64,000 bases of DNA from Streptomyces sp. NBC_00620 (GCF_026341825.1 NZ_JAPENY010000002.1:2203001-2267000); one strand, 5' to 3'; counted from the stretch's first letter, positions 17,468-25,924 are shown. Numbers and translations: made by a program. The notes: generated from the letters alone by a model not told the origin.

Positions 17468-17499
17468 GGTGCCCGGCATCCCACGGGATGCCGGGCACC
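17468..17499. terminator. Perfect 15-bp hairpin between convergent genes
   Basis: GGTGCCCGGCATCCC (17468-17482) and GGGATGCCGGGCACC (17485-17499) are exact complements separated by 2 nt. The hairpin serves the beta-helix gene (+) and the GH13 gene (-). Confidence 0.75.
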
Positions 17500-17512
17500 G
17501 GTCTGCACCGGG

Positions 17513-19114
17513 CTATCGGCCGAGGTCGAAAATCCCGTACGCGAAGCCTTCCGCGGCGACGGTCCCGCCGTCGACCCGGACGCCGGACACCTCCAGAGGT
17601 CGTGGCTCCACCGGGATGTCGTACGCGTAACTCACCGCATTCCGCTGCGGATTGACGACGACGAGGTACCGCCCGCCCCGTACGTACACGAACGGGTAGC
17701 CGGCATGCAGGACCTCCACCGAGCCGCCGGAGCCGAGCTCCGGTGTCGCTGTGCGCAGGGCGATGAGGCGGCGTACGAAATGGAGCAGCGAGGTCTCGTC
17801 GGCACGCTGTGCCGCGACCGTGGGGCGGTCGGGCGCCGGATCGAGCGGGAGGTAGAGACGGTCGGCGGGGGCGGTGGAGAAGCCGGCGTTCGGGCCGTCG
17901 TCCCACTGCATCGGAGTGCGGGAGCCCGCGCGGTTGTAGCGCGGGCCCAACACGCTGCCCTCCTTGTCGGGGAGGCCCGGGACGTAGCGCATGCCGATCT
18001 CGTCGCCGTAGTAGATCGCCGGAAGAGTCGGCCAGGTGAGCTGGAAGGCGAAGGCGGCGGGGAGCTGTTCGGCCGTGCGGGGGCCGCAGTTGAGGCGGGA
18101 GAAGTCGTGGTTGGCGGTCGGGAGGGAGATGAAGCTGCTGTCGGCCACGGCGGCCGACGCCTTGCGCCAGGCTTCGACGAACAGGCCCGGCGTGCCCTGG
18201 CCGCTCGGGTCGAAGAAGCAGTCGAGCGGGTCCCAGGACTCGTTGACCGTGCCCTCGCTGTTGCTCCACAGCGACCGCAGAGCGCGACCGTCGGTGGGGC
18301 CGCCGAACTGGAGGAAGAAGTCCGTGTGGAAGCCCGCCGGAACCGACACCTCCGGCTCGCCCCACTCCGAGAGCAGCACCGCGTCCGGATGCTTGTCGTC
18401 CAGCCAGTGGCGCAGCTCCGTCCAGATCCTGGCCGTCTCGGTCTTGTCGGGGTCGTCCTTGACGAGCGACGCGGCCATGTCGACACGGAACCCGGACAGA
18501 CCGAGCCCCAGCCAGTGGTCCATGACCGCACGCAGAGCCGCACGGTTGGCGCGCGGGCCCTCGGCGTCGACCGGCTGACGCCAGGGCTCGGCCGGATTCT
18601 CCTGCGCGTAGCCGAAGTTGAGGGCGGGCTGAAAGGCGAAGAAGTTCGGCAGGTACGCGCCGGGGCGGGTGCCGGGGGAGTCGACGAAGCCGTCGGGGCG
18701 GCCTCCGTCAGGACCCTCGGCCGCCCAGATGTACCGGTCGTCGGCCGGGTCGTTCGCCGAGGCCGTGAACCAGGGGTGCTGGTCGGAGGTGTGACCGGCC
18801 ACGAGGTCCAGCAGTACGCGGATGCCGTGGCTGCCCGCCTCGTCGACGAGCTTGGCGAGGTCGTCGTTCGAGCCGTAGCGGGGCGCGACGTTCAAGTAGT
18901 CGGAGACGTCGTATCCGGCGTCCCGGAACGGTGAGACGAAACAGGGGTTGAGCCAGACGGTGTTGACGCCCAGCCACGCGAGGTGGTCGAGGCGCTCGGC
19001 GATTCCGTCGAAGTCGCCGATGCCGTCGCCGTTCGAGTCGGCGAACGACTGCGGATAGATCTGGTAGAAGACGGCGTCGGCCAGCCAGCTGGGAGCGGGG
19101 CGGAACGAAGTCAT
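17513..19114 (-). CDS. Glycoside hydrolase family 13 alpha-glucosidase/amylase-like enzyme
   Basis: 533 residues with a (beta/alpha)8 GH13 barrel and C-terminal beta-domain. It has YQIYPQSFADSNGDGIGD at the N-terminus, nucleophile D212 in GFRVDMAAS, acid/base E250 in LLSEWGEPE, and D337 in LPTANHDFS as the transition-state stabiliser. No signal peptide is seen, so the enzyme is probably cytoplasmic, as for oligo-1,6-glucosidase or alpha-glucosidase. The frame is open far upstream (to 20149), but ATG 19114 gives the family N-terminus and sits 7 nt downstream of a TAAGGT -10 box, suggesting a leaderless mRNA. Substrate subfamily is not resolved. Confidence 0.9.
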   Translation of the reverse strand: MTSFRPAPSWLADAVFYQIYPQSFADSNGDGIGDFDGIAERLDHLAWLGVNTVWLNPCFVSPFRDAGYDVSDYLNVAPRYGSNDDLAKLVDEAGSHGIRVLLDLVAGHTSDQHPWFTASANDPADDRYIWAAEGPDGGRPDGFVDSPGTRPGAYLPNFFAFQPALNFGYAQENPAEPWRQPVDAEGPRANRAALRAVMDHWLGLGLSGFRVDMAASLVKDDPDKTETARIWTELRHWLDDKHPDAVLLSEWGEPEVSVPAGFHTDFFLQFGGPTDGRALRSLWSNSEGTVNESWDPLDCFFDPSGQGTPGLFVEAWRKASAAVADSSFISLPTANHDFSRLNCGPRTAEQLPAAFAFQLTWPTLPAIYYGDEIGMRYVPGLPDKEGSVLGPRYNRAGSRTPMQWDDGPNAGFSTAPADRLYLPLDPAPDRPTVAAQRADETSLLHFVRRLIALRTATPELGSGGSVEVLHAGYPFVYVRGGRYLVVVNPQRNAVSYAYDIPVEPRPLEVSGVRVDGGTVAAEGFAYGIFDLGR

Positions 19115-19121
19115 GAAGTGG

Positions 19122-19127
19122 ACCTTA
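19122..19127 (-). promoter_or_regulatory. -10 box for leaderless GH13 transcript
   Basis: TAAGGT on the minus strand lies 7 nt before the GH13 ATG, the spacing expected when transcription starts at the start codon. No Shine-Dalgarno sequence is present. Confidence 0.5.
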
Positions 19128-19155
19128 GACCGGCGCGTGAGGCACGCGCTGCCCC

Positions 19156-19161
19156 TATGCT
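19156..19161 (+). promoter_or_regulatory. -10 box for leaderless methyltransferase transcript
   Basis: TATGCT lies 7 nt before ATG 19169. The gene has no Shine-Dalgarno sequence. The box is back-to-back with the GH13 -10 box 29 bp away. Confidence 0.5.
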
Positions 19162-19168
19162 GAGCGCG

Positions 19169-20059
19169 ATGTTCACCCCGCAAGGTCCCACCCTCCGCGA
19201 ACTGGCCGTGCAGGCCCTGTCGTCCGTCGAGCACGGCTACGACCTGCTCGCACCGAAGTTCGACCACACTCCGTTCCGGACACCGGACTCGATCCTCGAC
19301 GCCGTGGCAACGGCACTGGACCGGATCGGCCCCTTCGACCGCGGACTCGACCTGTGCTGCGGCACCGGGGCGGGGATGGAGGTGCTGAGCGGGCTGTGCC
19401 GGGAGAGCGTCACCGGGGTCGACATCAGCGCGGGGATGCTGGCGGTGGGGCGGGGGCGCGTGGATGCGGCTCGCGCGCGGGAGCGCGGCGAGGCCGAAGG
19501 GCCGGGGCGTGGGGAAGCCGAGGCGCCGGGGCGTGGGGAAGCCAAGGCGCCGGAGAATGGCGGAGCCAATGCGCCGGAGCGTGGCGAAGCCAAGACGCCG
19601 GGGCGTGCGCTTCCCGACGGCGCGCCGCGTGTCGGATGGGTGCGCGGTGACGCCCGTGCCCTGCCCTTCGCGCCCGTCTTCGACCTGGTGGTGAGCTTCG
19701 GGGCGTTCGGCCATTTCCTGCCGCGTGAGCTGCCGGGGCTCTTCGCCGAGGTCCACTCCGTGCTGAGGCCGGGCGGGCGCTTCGCATTTCCGATCATGGC
19801 TCCGCCCCGGCCGAGCTCGCCCGGGTACTGGGCCCTGCTGGCCTTCGACCTGGTGATGCGGGTGCGCAACGCCGTCTGGCGTCCGCCGTTCGTCATGTAC
19901 TACCGGGCGTTCCGGCTCGACGATGTACGCCGGGAACTGGAGCGGGCCGGGTTCGAGGTCGAGTTGCACGCCCTGCCCGAGTTCGGCCGACGCCCGGACG
20001 ACAGCCCGCGGTGCCGGATGGTCGTGGCCACGCGGGTAAGCGGTCCGACGTCCGCGTAG
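19169..20059 (+). CDS. Class I SAM-dependent methyltransferase with octapeptide repeat insert
   Basis: 296 residues from ATG 19169; an in-frame ATG at 19157 is an alternative, but the TATGCT box fits a leaderless start at 19169. Motif I is LDLCCGTGAGMEVL, followed by VTGVDISAGMLAVGRGR; the later VRGDARALPF and FDLVVSFGAFGHF are motifs II and III, and SVLRPGGRFAFP is a typical post-motif. Between the Asp loop and motif II lies an insert of five near-identical octapeptides (RGEAxAPG type), encoded by a 24-bp minisatellite. The catalytic fold looks complete around the insert. The methyl acceptor is unknown. It is divergent from GH13. Confidence 0.8.
   Translation: MFTPQGPTLRELAVQALSSVEHGYDLLAPKFDHTPFRTPDSILDAVATALDRIGPFDRGLDLCCGTGAGMEVLSGLCRESVTGVDISAGMLAVGRGRVDAARARERGEAEGPGRGEAEAPGRGEAKAPENGGANAPERGEAKTPGRALPDGAPRVGWVRGDARALPFAPVFDLVVSFGAFGHFLPRELPGLFAEVHSVLRPGGRFAFPIMAPPRPSSPGYWALLAFDLVMRVRNAVWRPPFVMYYRAFRLDDVRRELERAGFEVELHALPEFGRRPDDSPRCRMVVATRVSGPTSA
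19484..19603 (+). repeat. Five 24-bp tandem repeats inside the methyltransferase gene
   Basis: Units start at 19484, 19508, 19532, 19556 and 19580, each 24 bp, resembling CGTGGGGAAGCCAAGGCGCC plus four bases. They encode charged Gly/Glu/Ala/Pro-rich octapeptides. Because the unit is a multiple of three, copy-number change keeps the frame. Confidence 0.9.
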
Positions 20060-20106
20060 GTACCTCAGGTCGACTGGTCGGGGCGCACGCTCGCCTTGGC
20101 GAGGGT

Positions 20107-20189
20107 TTGGTTTTCCAACTCTTGAGGCTATAGTGAGTCTGCTTTTCAAACTTGCTGAATCGAGTTCTCAAACTTGGTAACTCGAGCCC
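20107..20189 (+). promoter_or_regulatory. Promoter with 22-bp-spaced direct repeats ahead of the thioesterase gene
   Basis: TTGGTT (20107-20112) and TATAGT (20129-20134) form a plausible promoter with a 16-bp spacer. Downstream, TCAAACTTG occurs at 20146-20154 and 20168-20176, each followed by a CGAG at the same offset, giving two 22-bp direct repeats over the likely leader. An activator or repressor binding two helical turns apart is inferred. Confidence 0.5.
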
Positions 20190-20220
20190 CATACGGAACC
20201 CGACCGTGCGAGGAAACGCG

Positions 20221-21033
20221 ATGAGGGCCTCACCACCGGACAGCACGCACGCCACGAGCGACGCCGTGGCCCGTATAGACCCCCTGTGGTGGTCATGGGC
20301 GGGCGCACATGGGGGACACGTCGCGGCGGCGGCGCTCTCCGCCGTACGGGATCGCGCGGCCGCCGCGGGGCAACACCCGGCACGCACCCTGACCACCCAC
20401 TTCCTGGCCCCGGTCGACGCACGCCCCCTGCCGCTCACGGTGACCGTGCCGTCGGCCGGGCGCCGCGCCTCGACCTGCACGTTCACCGGGCAGCAGGACG
20501 GGAGGCCGGTGCTCGTCGGCTCGGCGGTGTTCGGTCCGGGCCGCCCGGGACCCTCGTACGAGGGCAGCACCGCGCCCGCTGTGCCGGGAGCGCCTGACTG
20601 CCCGCCCCTCGACCTGCCCGTCGGTCTTGCGCCCTTCGCCAAACAGGTCGAGATACGCCCCGCCTCCGAGGACCTGCCACTCGCCGGAGGTGAGAAGGCC
20701 GAACTCGTCGCCTGGGTGCGGTTCGCCGACGACCGCCCCCTGGACGCGGAGGCGGTCGTCACCCTGACCGACGTCCTGCCTCCCGGCCTCTACGCGCACT
20801 GGCGCACCCCGCGCCCCGTGCCGACCGCCGAGCTGACCGTCCACTTCACCGACGCGCTCGACGACGGTGCACCTCGCGGCTGGGCCCTGGTCCGTATCCG
20901 CACCGAACAGGCAGGCAGCGGCTGGGCCGTCGACGACAGCACGGTGTGGTCGGCGGACGGCAGGCTGCTGGCCCTCGCCCGGCAGGCCCGGGTCGTCCAG
21001 AGAGCTACTGCCCCCGTACGGGAGGCTTTGTGA
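20221..21033 (+). CDS. Acyl-CoA thioesterase family protein (double hot-dog, TesB-like)
   Basis: 270 residues with start ATG 20221 preceded by GAGGAAA. The N-terminal half (PLWWSWAGAHGGHVAAAAL and TLTTHFLAPVD) and the C-terminal half (AELTVHFTD, WALVRIRTE, then DDSTVWSADGRLLALARQAR) match the thioesterase-like superfamily that hydrolyses acyl-CoA thioesters using a tandem hot-dog fold. It stands alone, 61 bp before the 3' end of the convergent STAND gene, and has its own promoter with direct repeats. The acyl chain specificity is unknown. Confidence 0.85.
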   Translation: MRASPPDSTHATSDAVARIDPLWWSWAGAHGGHVAAAALSAVRDRAAAAGQHPARTLTTHFLAPVDARPLPLTVTVPSAGRRASTCTFTGQQDGRPVLVGSAVFGPGRPGPSYEGSTAPAVPGAPDCPPLDLPVGLAPFAKQVEIRPASEDLPLAGGEKAELVAWVRFADDRPLDAEAVVTLTDVLPPGLYAHWRTPRPVPTAELTVHFTDALDDGAPRGWALVRIRTEQAGSGWAVDDSTVWSADGRLLALARQARVVQRATAPVREAL

Positions 21034-21094
21034 ACATCACCCGAGCCACGGGGTGACGCAAGGCGCCGCAACCGCACGCTTCCTGTCGCGGACC

Positions 21095-23164
21095 TCACGG
21101 CTCCGCCCGCCACGTGCCCCCCAGGGCCAGCGCCACCGCCGCGTCCGGGCCCAAGTCGTGGCCCTCGCGCACGGCTTGGGCGAAACGGATGTCACCAAGG
21201 TCCGCGCGCAGCAGACGGGCGTACTCCCGGCGGAAGACGGTCGTCTCGGAGTGACCGAGCCGCGGAAGCCCGGCGGCGTACCAGAGGCGTCTGCTGACGC
21301 CGAGGAGCCGGGCGGCGAGCTCCGGCTCGCCCCGGCAGGCCTCCGCGACCACCAGCAGATCGGCGACCGCAGCGGCACCCAGCCGGTCGTTCATCCGCCA
21401 CTTGGCGGCCAGCGCCTCACGTCCCGCCCGCAGCGCCTCCTCCGGGTGGCCCAGACCGATCCGGGAGAGCGACACGAAGAAGTCACCCCAGGCCCGCATC
21501 CACAGCTCACCGCGTTTCGCGCAGTCCGCGCGCAGCCGCTCGGCCACCGTCGCGCACCGCTCGAAGGCGCCCTGGCCGGCCAGCAGGTACGCCTGCACGG
21601 CGAGCGTCAGCAGCTGGAAGAACTCCGCGCCGCCGCCACCCCCGGGCCCCTGCGGCGCACTCCCGTACAGCACGGCCGAGCGCGCCGACTCCCCGCGCAC
21701 GGCCAGGCTCGCACCGGTCAACGGGAGAGCGGGTACCGACAGTTGTCGTTCCTCGGCGAGCCAGACATACGCGGCGCTCACGGACTCCGCGGCATCCAGA
21801 TCGTCGGGTACGACGGTGACCAGGCGGTGTGTCCAGATGGCGAGCGTGTGCTCGGGGCCGCCGTCGCTCTCCCGGCGCAGTGCCCGTTCGAGATAGCCGC
21901 GCCCCTCCTCGGCGAAGCCGCAGGCGAACCAGAAGTACCAGAGGATTCCCGCGAGTTCGAGCGCGGTCTCCGGTTCCGGCGCGGCCAGGCACTCCTCCAT
22001 CGCGAGCCGCAGATTCGCGTGCTCCGCGGTGAGCCGCTCGGCCCACATCCGCTGTCCGGGACCGAGCCACTCGGCCTCGCCCTGCCGGGCGATCCAGCGG
22101 AAGTAGTCGCGATGGCGACGGCGTACGGCCTTCTCCTCGCCGAGACCGCTGAGCCACTCGGCGCCGAAGGACCGGACCGTGTCGAGCATCCGGTAGCGCA
22201 CCGCCGCGCTGTCGCCCTCACGCGTCACGATCGACTTCTCGGTGAGCGACGCGAGCAGCGCGAGAATCTCCTCGGCGTCCAATGGGCCGCCGTGGCACAC
22301 GAATTCGGCCGCCTCCACGTCCCAGCCGCCGGCGAAGACCGACAGCCTGGCCCAGAGCAGCCGCTCCAGCGGGGTGCACAGCTCGTGGCTCCAGCCGATC
22401 GCCGTACGCAGTGTCTGATGCCGGGCGAGGCGCGGCCGGGCGGGCGAGACCAGCAGTTCGAAGCGGGAGTCCAGGCCCTCCAGGAGCCGGTCGAGGGGGA
22501 AGCCGCGCAGGCGCACCGCCGCCAGCTCCAGGGCCAGCGGAATCCCGTCGAGACGGGCGCACACGGCGGCCACGCCCGCCCGGTTGGCGTCGGTCAGCGC
22601 GAAGGACGGCACGGCCGCGGCGGCGCGCGTCGCGAACAGTGCCACCGCGTCGTCCCGTTCGCCGAGCGGCAGCGGTGCCACCGTCAGCAGATGCTCGCCC
22701 GGTACCCCCAACGGCTGTCGGCTGGTGGCCAGCACGTGCAACTCCGGCACCCTCGCGAGGAGTTCCTGCACCACCCGCGCGCACTCGTCGAGTACGTGCT
22801 CGCAGGTGTCGAGGACGAGCAGCAGCGGGGCCCGGGCGAGATGCTCGGAGAGCGCCTCCAGGAGCGGCAGCAGGGTCTGCTCGGCCAGCCGCGTGGCCTG
22901 CGCCACGGCGTTGGTGAGCAGACCCGGGTCCTGCAGCTCCGAAAGCTCTACGAGCCACACCCCGCCCGGAAAATCCTCCAGCGCGAGGTCCGCCGCCCGC
23001 AGCGCGAGCCGTGACTTGCCGACACCCCCGGGGCCCGTGAGAGTGACGAGACGGTTGGTGTCCAACAGACCGGAGACAGCGGCGAGTTCGCCCTTCCGTC
23101 CGACGAAGGCGTTGGCCTCGGCGGGCAGATTGCCGGTCCTGCCCTTGCGTACTGAGGCCGCCAT
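21095..23164 (-). CDS. STAND/AfsR-like NB-ARC ATPase without a visible DNA-binding domain
   Basis: 689 residues. NAFVGRKGELAAV precedes a Walker A LTGPGGVGKSRL (about residues 42-53); Walker B is LLLVLDTCEHVL; TSRQPLGVPGE is the sensor region; then winged-helix and superhelical repeats (TPR-like) run to the C-terminus. Streptomyces homologues often carry an N-terminal SARP or a C-terminal LuxR HTH; here neither is visible, so the output module may be absent or supplied in trans. It would be a cytoplasmic ATP-dependent signalling switch. It is divergent from the MEDS-STAS gene 112 bp away, suggesting linked control. Confidence 0.85.
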   Translation of the reverse strand: MAASVRKGRTGNLPAEANAFVGRKGELAAVSGLLDTNRLVTLTGPGGVGKSRLALRAADLALEDFPGGVWLVELSELQDPGLLTNAVAQATRLAEQTLLPLLEALSEHLARAPLLLVLDTCEHVLDECARVVQELLARVPELHVLATSRQPLGVPGEHLLTVAPLPLGERDDAVALFATRAAAAVPSFALTDANRAGVAAVCARLDGIPLALELAAVRLRGFPLDRLLEGLDSRFELLVSPARPRLARHQTLRTAIGWSHELCTPLERLLWARLSVFAGGWDVEAAEFVCHGGPLDAEEILALLASLTEKSIVTREGDSAAVRYRMLDTVRSFGAEWLSGLGEEKAVRRRHRDYFRWIARQGEAEWLGPGQRMWAERLTAEHANLRLAMEECLAAPEPETALELAGILWYFWFACGFAEEGRGYLERALRRESDGGPEHTLAIWTHRLVTVVPDDLDAAESVSAAYVWLAEERQLSVPALPLTGASLAVRGESARSAVLYGSAPQGPGGGGGAEFFQLLTLAVQAYLLAGQGAFERCATVAERLRADCAKRGELWMRAWGDFFVSLSRIGLGHPEEALRAGREALAAKWRMNDRLGAAAVADLLVVAEACRGEPELAARLLGVSRRLWYAAGLPRLGHSETTVFRREYARLLRADLGDIRFAQAVREGHDLGPDAAVALALGGTWRAEP

Positions 23165-23275
23165 CGTTCCCCCTCACCCGACCGGATGGCGGTCACCATA
23201 ACCCTCTGACGCGCGGCCCGCTTCCGGCGTAGCGTGGATGGGTCCCAGCACACCAATCCTTGGGGGGTGCGGGAG

Positions 23276-24169
23276 ATGGCCGTAGTACCGGCACTGCGAG
23301 TCGTCGGGCAGATGCGTTCCGGAGACCATCTGCTGCTCGGCTACGACACGGACGAGGAGCGGGAGACCGTACTCGCCGCATTCCTCCTCGACGGACTGGC
23401 CAGCGGGCAGCGCGGGCTCGTGCTGACCCCGGGAGAGATTCCCGCGGGGCTTGCCCTGTCCTTCCTGGAGGCGCACGGCTGCGCCGTGGACGACGAGATC
23501 GCCGCCGGAGGGCTGGCGGTCGACCCGCATCTGGCCACGCCCGAAGGACTGTGGGATCTGGACGAGGTGATCCGCCGCGAGGCGCGCCGCGCGGTCGGCG
23601 ACGGCTTCCTCGGCCTGCGCGTCAGCATGGAGGTGCTGCGCGGCGGGGCGGACAAGGGGCTGAAGATGCTGCACGACAGTGAGCTGCTCCTCGACCCCGT
23701 CTTCGCCACCCTGCCCGTGCTCGGCATCTGTCAGTACGACCGACGCGTGTTCGACGAGGGTGACCTGGCCCGGCTCGACGGACTGCACCACGGCCGGGTC
23801 GCCGCCGACCTCGTCTGGCAGGACGACCTGCTCTCCATCACCCGCACCTTCGCACCCCCTGGCCTGGCCCTCGCAGGGGAGATCGACGACACGAACGTCA
23901 CCGCGGTCGCCCGCGCCCTGCACGACGAGACGGCCCGCGCCCGCGCCCGCACCGCGACCGGCATCCGCGCCCGACTCGACCTGCGCGACCTGAGCTTCGT
24001 CGACGTCGGCGCCCTGCGTCTGCTGGTCTTCTCGGCACTCGGCCTGTACGCGGGCGGCGGCACCCTCGTCCTGTACGGCGTCGCCCCGCATGTCCAGAGG
24101 GTGATGCGGGTGACCGGCTGGGACCGCGTTCCCGGCCTGCGTCTGGAGCAAGGAGAAGAAGTGCCATGA
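23276..24169 (+). CDS. MEDS-domain sensor fused to a STAS (anti-anti-sigma-like) domain
   Basis: 297 residues, ATG 23276. The N-terminal ~190 residues form a MEDS (DcmR sensory) domain: SGDHLLLGYDTDEERETVLAAFLLDGL, ending near LPVLGICQYDRRVF, in pieces typical of the family. The C-terminal ~100 residues (ALAGEIDDTNVTAVARAL, then LDLRDLSFVDVGALRLLV) form a STAS domain; the serine usually phosphorylated is replaced, since the loop reads SFVDVGALR. It may therefore be constitutively unphosphorylated or differently regulated. It overlaps the next gene by 4 bp, so a partner-switching pair is likely. Confidence 0.85.
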   Translation: MAVVPALRVVGQMRSGDHLLLGYDTDEERETVLAAFLLDGLASGQRGLVLTPGEIPAGLALSFLEAHGCAVDDEIAAGGLAVDPHLATPEGLWDLDEVIRREARRAVGDGFLGLRVSMEVLRGGADKGLKMLHDSELLLDPVFATLPVLGICQYDRRVFDEGDLARLDGLHHGRVAADLVWQDDLLSITRTFAPPGLALAGEIDDTNVTAVARALHDETARARARTATGIRARLDLRDLSFVDVGALRLLVFSALGLYAGGGTLVLYGVAPHVQRVMRVTGWDRVPGLRLEQGEEVP

Positions 24170-25140
24170 CCCGCACCGGGTTCGTCCACCAGGCGCTCTG
24201 CTACGGCTCGGACGACGAATTCCTCGAAGGGACCCTCGAGTTCACCCTCGACGGCCTGGACTCGGGCGACGTCGTCCTCGCCGTCGCCAAGGACCACAAC
24301 ATCACTCTCCTCGAATCAGCCGTCGGCACTCGCGCCCACGACGTCGAGTTCGTCGACGCCGACGACTGGTACCGCTACCCCTCCCGCACCCTGGGCCAGT
24401 ACCACGCGTACTGCGCGGACCACGGCCCGGACCGCCGCGTCCGCATCATCGGCGAACCGGTCTGGGCCGGACGCACGGAGTTCGAGGCGCGCGAGTGGAC
24501 GCGTTACGAGTCGCTGCTCAACGTCGCCTTCGCCGACTCGGGCCACTGGATCGTCTGCCCCTACGACACCCGGACCGTCCCCGCCGACATCGTGCACACG
24601 GCGACCCGCACCCATCCCGAACTCGCCCTCGGCGCCCGTATCTCGGCCTCCAGCAGCCGCTACACCGCGCCGGCCGACTTCTACGCCGAGTGCGACGCCG
24701 CCGGCCCGGCGGGCCGCCTGCCCGACGGCGCCGACGACATCCCCTTCGGTCGCGGCCGGTCGGCGGCCCTGCGTGCGGCCGTCGCCGCGTACGCCCGCCT
24801 CTCGGGAATGCCCGAGCAGCGGACGTACGACATGGTGGCGGCCGTGCACGAGGTGGTCGCCAACGCCGTGCGGTTCGGCGGCGGGGGAGGTGTGCTGCGG
24901 CTGCGCAGCGACCCCGACTACCTGATCTGCGAGGTCGCGGACGACGGCGCGCACAACTCCCCGGCGCCCGCGCGGTTCCCCGGTCATCTGCCGCCCGCAA
25001 AGCGGGCCGCGGGCGGCCACGGGATGTGGGTGGTACGACAGTTGAGCGACCTCGTCGCCGAGGATCTCGGGCCCGCGGGCTCCACCGTACGCGTGTACTT
25101 CCGCCGCCCCGGAGACCTCACCCCGCGGCCGGCAGCGTGA
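24166..25140 (+). CDS. MEDS-domain sensor fused to an anti-sigma-factor-type HATPase kinase
   Basis: 324 residues starting at an ATG that overlaps the previous stop. The N-terminal MEDS domain (FVHQALCYGSDDEFLEGTL, later HWIVCPYDTRTV) is followed by a GHKL ATPase domain: MVAAVHEVVANAVRFGGGGG contains the N-box, VADDGAHNS is the G1 box and GGHGMWVVRQLSD the G2 box. This is the RsbW/SpoIIAB-like fold. With the upstream MEDS-STAS protein it forms a predicted kinase/antagonist pair controlled by small-molecule or redox sensing through MEDS. No sigma factor is adjacent. The 3' end overlaps the convergent GntR gene by 23 bp. Confidence 0.87.
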   Translation: MTRTGFVHQALCYGSDDEFLEGTLEFTLDGLDSGDVVLAVAKDHNITLLESAVGTRAHDVEFVDADDWYRYPSRTLGQYHAYCADHGPDRRVRIIGEPVWAGRTEFEAREWTRYESLLNVAFADSGHWIVCPYDTRTVPADIVHTATRTHPELALGARISASSSRYTAPADFYAECDAAGPAGRLPDGADDIPFGRGRSAALRAAVAAYARLSGMPEQRTYDMVAAVHEVVANAVRFGGGGGVLRLRSDPDYLICEVADDGAHNSPAPARFPGHLPPAKRAAGGHGMWVVRQLSDLVAEDLGPAGSTVRVYFRRPGDLTPRPAA

Positions 25141-25843
25141 ACTCGTAGACCAGGGCGTCCTGTTGGGCATCCACCACGAGGTCGGTGATCTCCAGCGGAC
25201 GGTCGTACTGGTCGTGGACGCGCCGGGTGACCAGTACGGACCGGGGAAGCTGGGTGATCGAGTCCCGGTGGTGCAGGGTCAGCCCCGCCTTGCGCATCCA
25301 GTCGTAGGCGCGCCTCAGTTGGGCCGACGCCGTGCCGTCGGCCCGGTCGCGGTAGCGGGCCAGCTCCTCGACCTCGGTCACCGCGACGGCGGAGAAGGAG
25401 GTCACGGCCGTACGCAGTCCGCTTCCGTCCGCGGCGGCCGACTCGTAGCGGTGCACCAGCGTCGGCCGGCGAGGGGCGAGCCCCAGCGCGTGCGCGTGTT
25501 CCGGTGGGGGAGCCTCCCAGGTCACGGTGGTCCGGTGGACGGTGCACGGTTCGGTGGTCTGTGCCCCGACGGGGAAGTCGAGGGACGGGACGTGTTCCGC
25601 GGTGCTGCCGGGCAGTGTCGCGTGACTGCCGCGCCGGTCGGTGGAGACCAGACCGCCGCGCCGCAGCATCTGCAGCGCCTGCCGAACGGTCTCGCGGCTC
25701 ACGCCGAACCGGTTGGCCAACTCCCTTTCTCCCGGCAGGCGTTCACCGGGTGGAATGGTCCCGTCGCGCAGATCGCCGAGCAACTGCGCGGCGATCTGCG
25801 AATAGCGGGGCTCGTGGTCGGACGGGTGGACGGTGCGGGCCAT
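25118..25843 (-). CDS. GntR-family regulator with UTRA domain (HutC/DasR subfamily)
   Basis: 241 residues from ATG 25843 (GGAGGGG upstream). The N-terminal winged HTH (RYSQIAAQLLGDLRDGTIPP, then RELANRFGVSRETVRQALQM) is followed by a UTRA effector domain ending in HDQYDRPLEITDLVVDA. UTRA proteins usually sense sugar phosphates or small carboxylates. A TGGTCTAAACCA palindrome, close to the DasR consensus, lies 82 bp upstream and suggests autoregulation. Its target genes are not obvious here. The last 23 bp overlap the 3' end of the opposing MEDS-kinase gene. Confidence 0.88.
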   Translation of the reverse strand: MARTVHPSDHEPRYSQIAAQLLGDLRDGTIPPGERLPGERELANRFGVSRETVRQALQMLRRGGLVSTDRRGSHATLPGSTAEHVPSLDFPVGAQTTEPCTVHRTTVTWEAPPPEHAHALGLAPRRPTLVHRYESAAADGSGLRTAVTSFSAVAVTEVEELARYRDRADGTASAQLRRAYDWMRKAGLTLHHRDSITQLPRSVLVTRRVHDQYDRPLEITDLVVDAQQDALVYEFTLPAAG

Positions 25844-25924
25844 GTCCGCGCCCCTCCTGAGTGGTGACGTACGTGGTGACGAAACGTAGCCGTGCGGGCT
25901 CATTGCGCGACCAGATCTAAGCAT

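Noticed and set aside
15015..18365. 1116-codon open frame on the minus strand
   Set aside because: It is antisense to the SDR, beta-helix and GH13 genes, runs through Arg/Gly/Pro-rich sequence typical of a GC-rich shadow frame and has no ribosome site or domain.
19484..19603. Possible CRISPR-like array
   Set aside because: The units are contiguous without spacers, in frame and coding, and no cas gene is near.
19115..20149. 5' extension of the GH13 frame upstream of ATG 19114
   Set aside because: It covers the methyltransferase gene in antisense and gives no sequence matching GH13; the TAAGGT box fits the shorter start.
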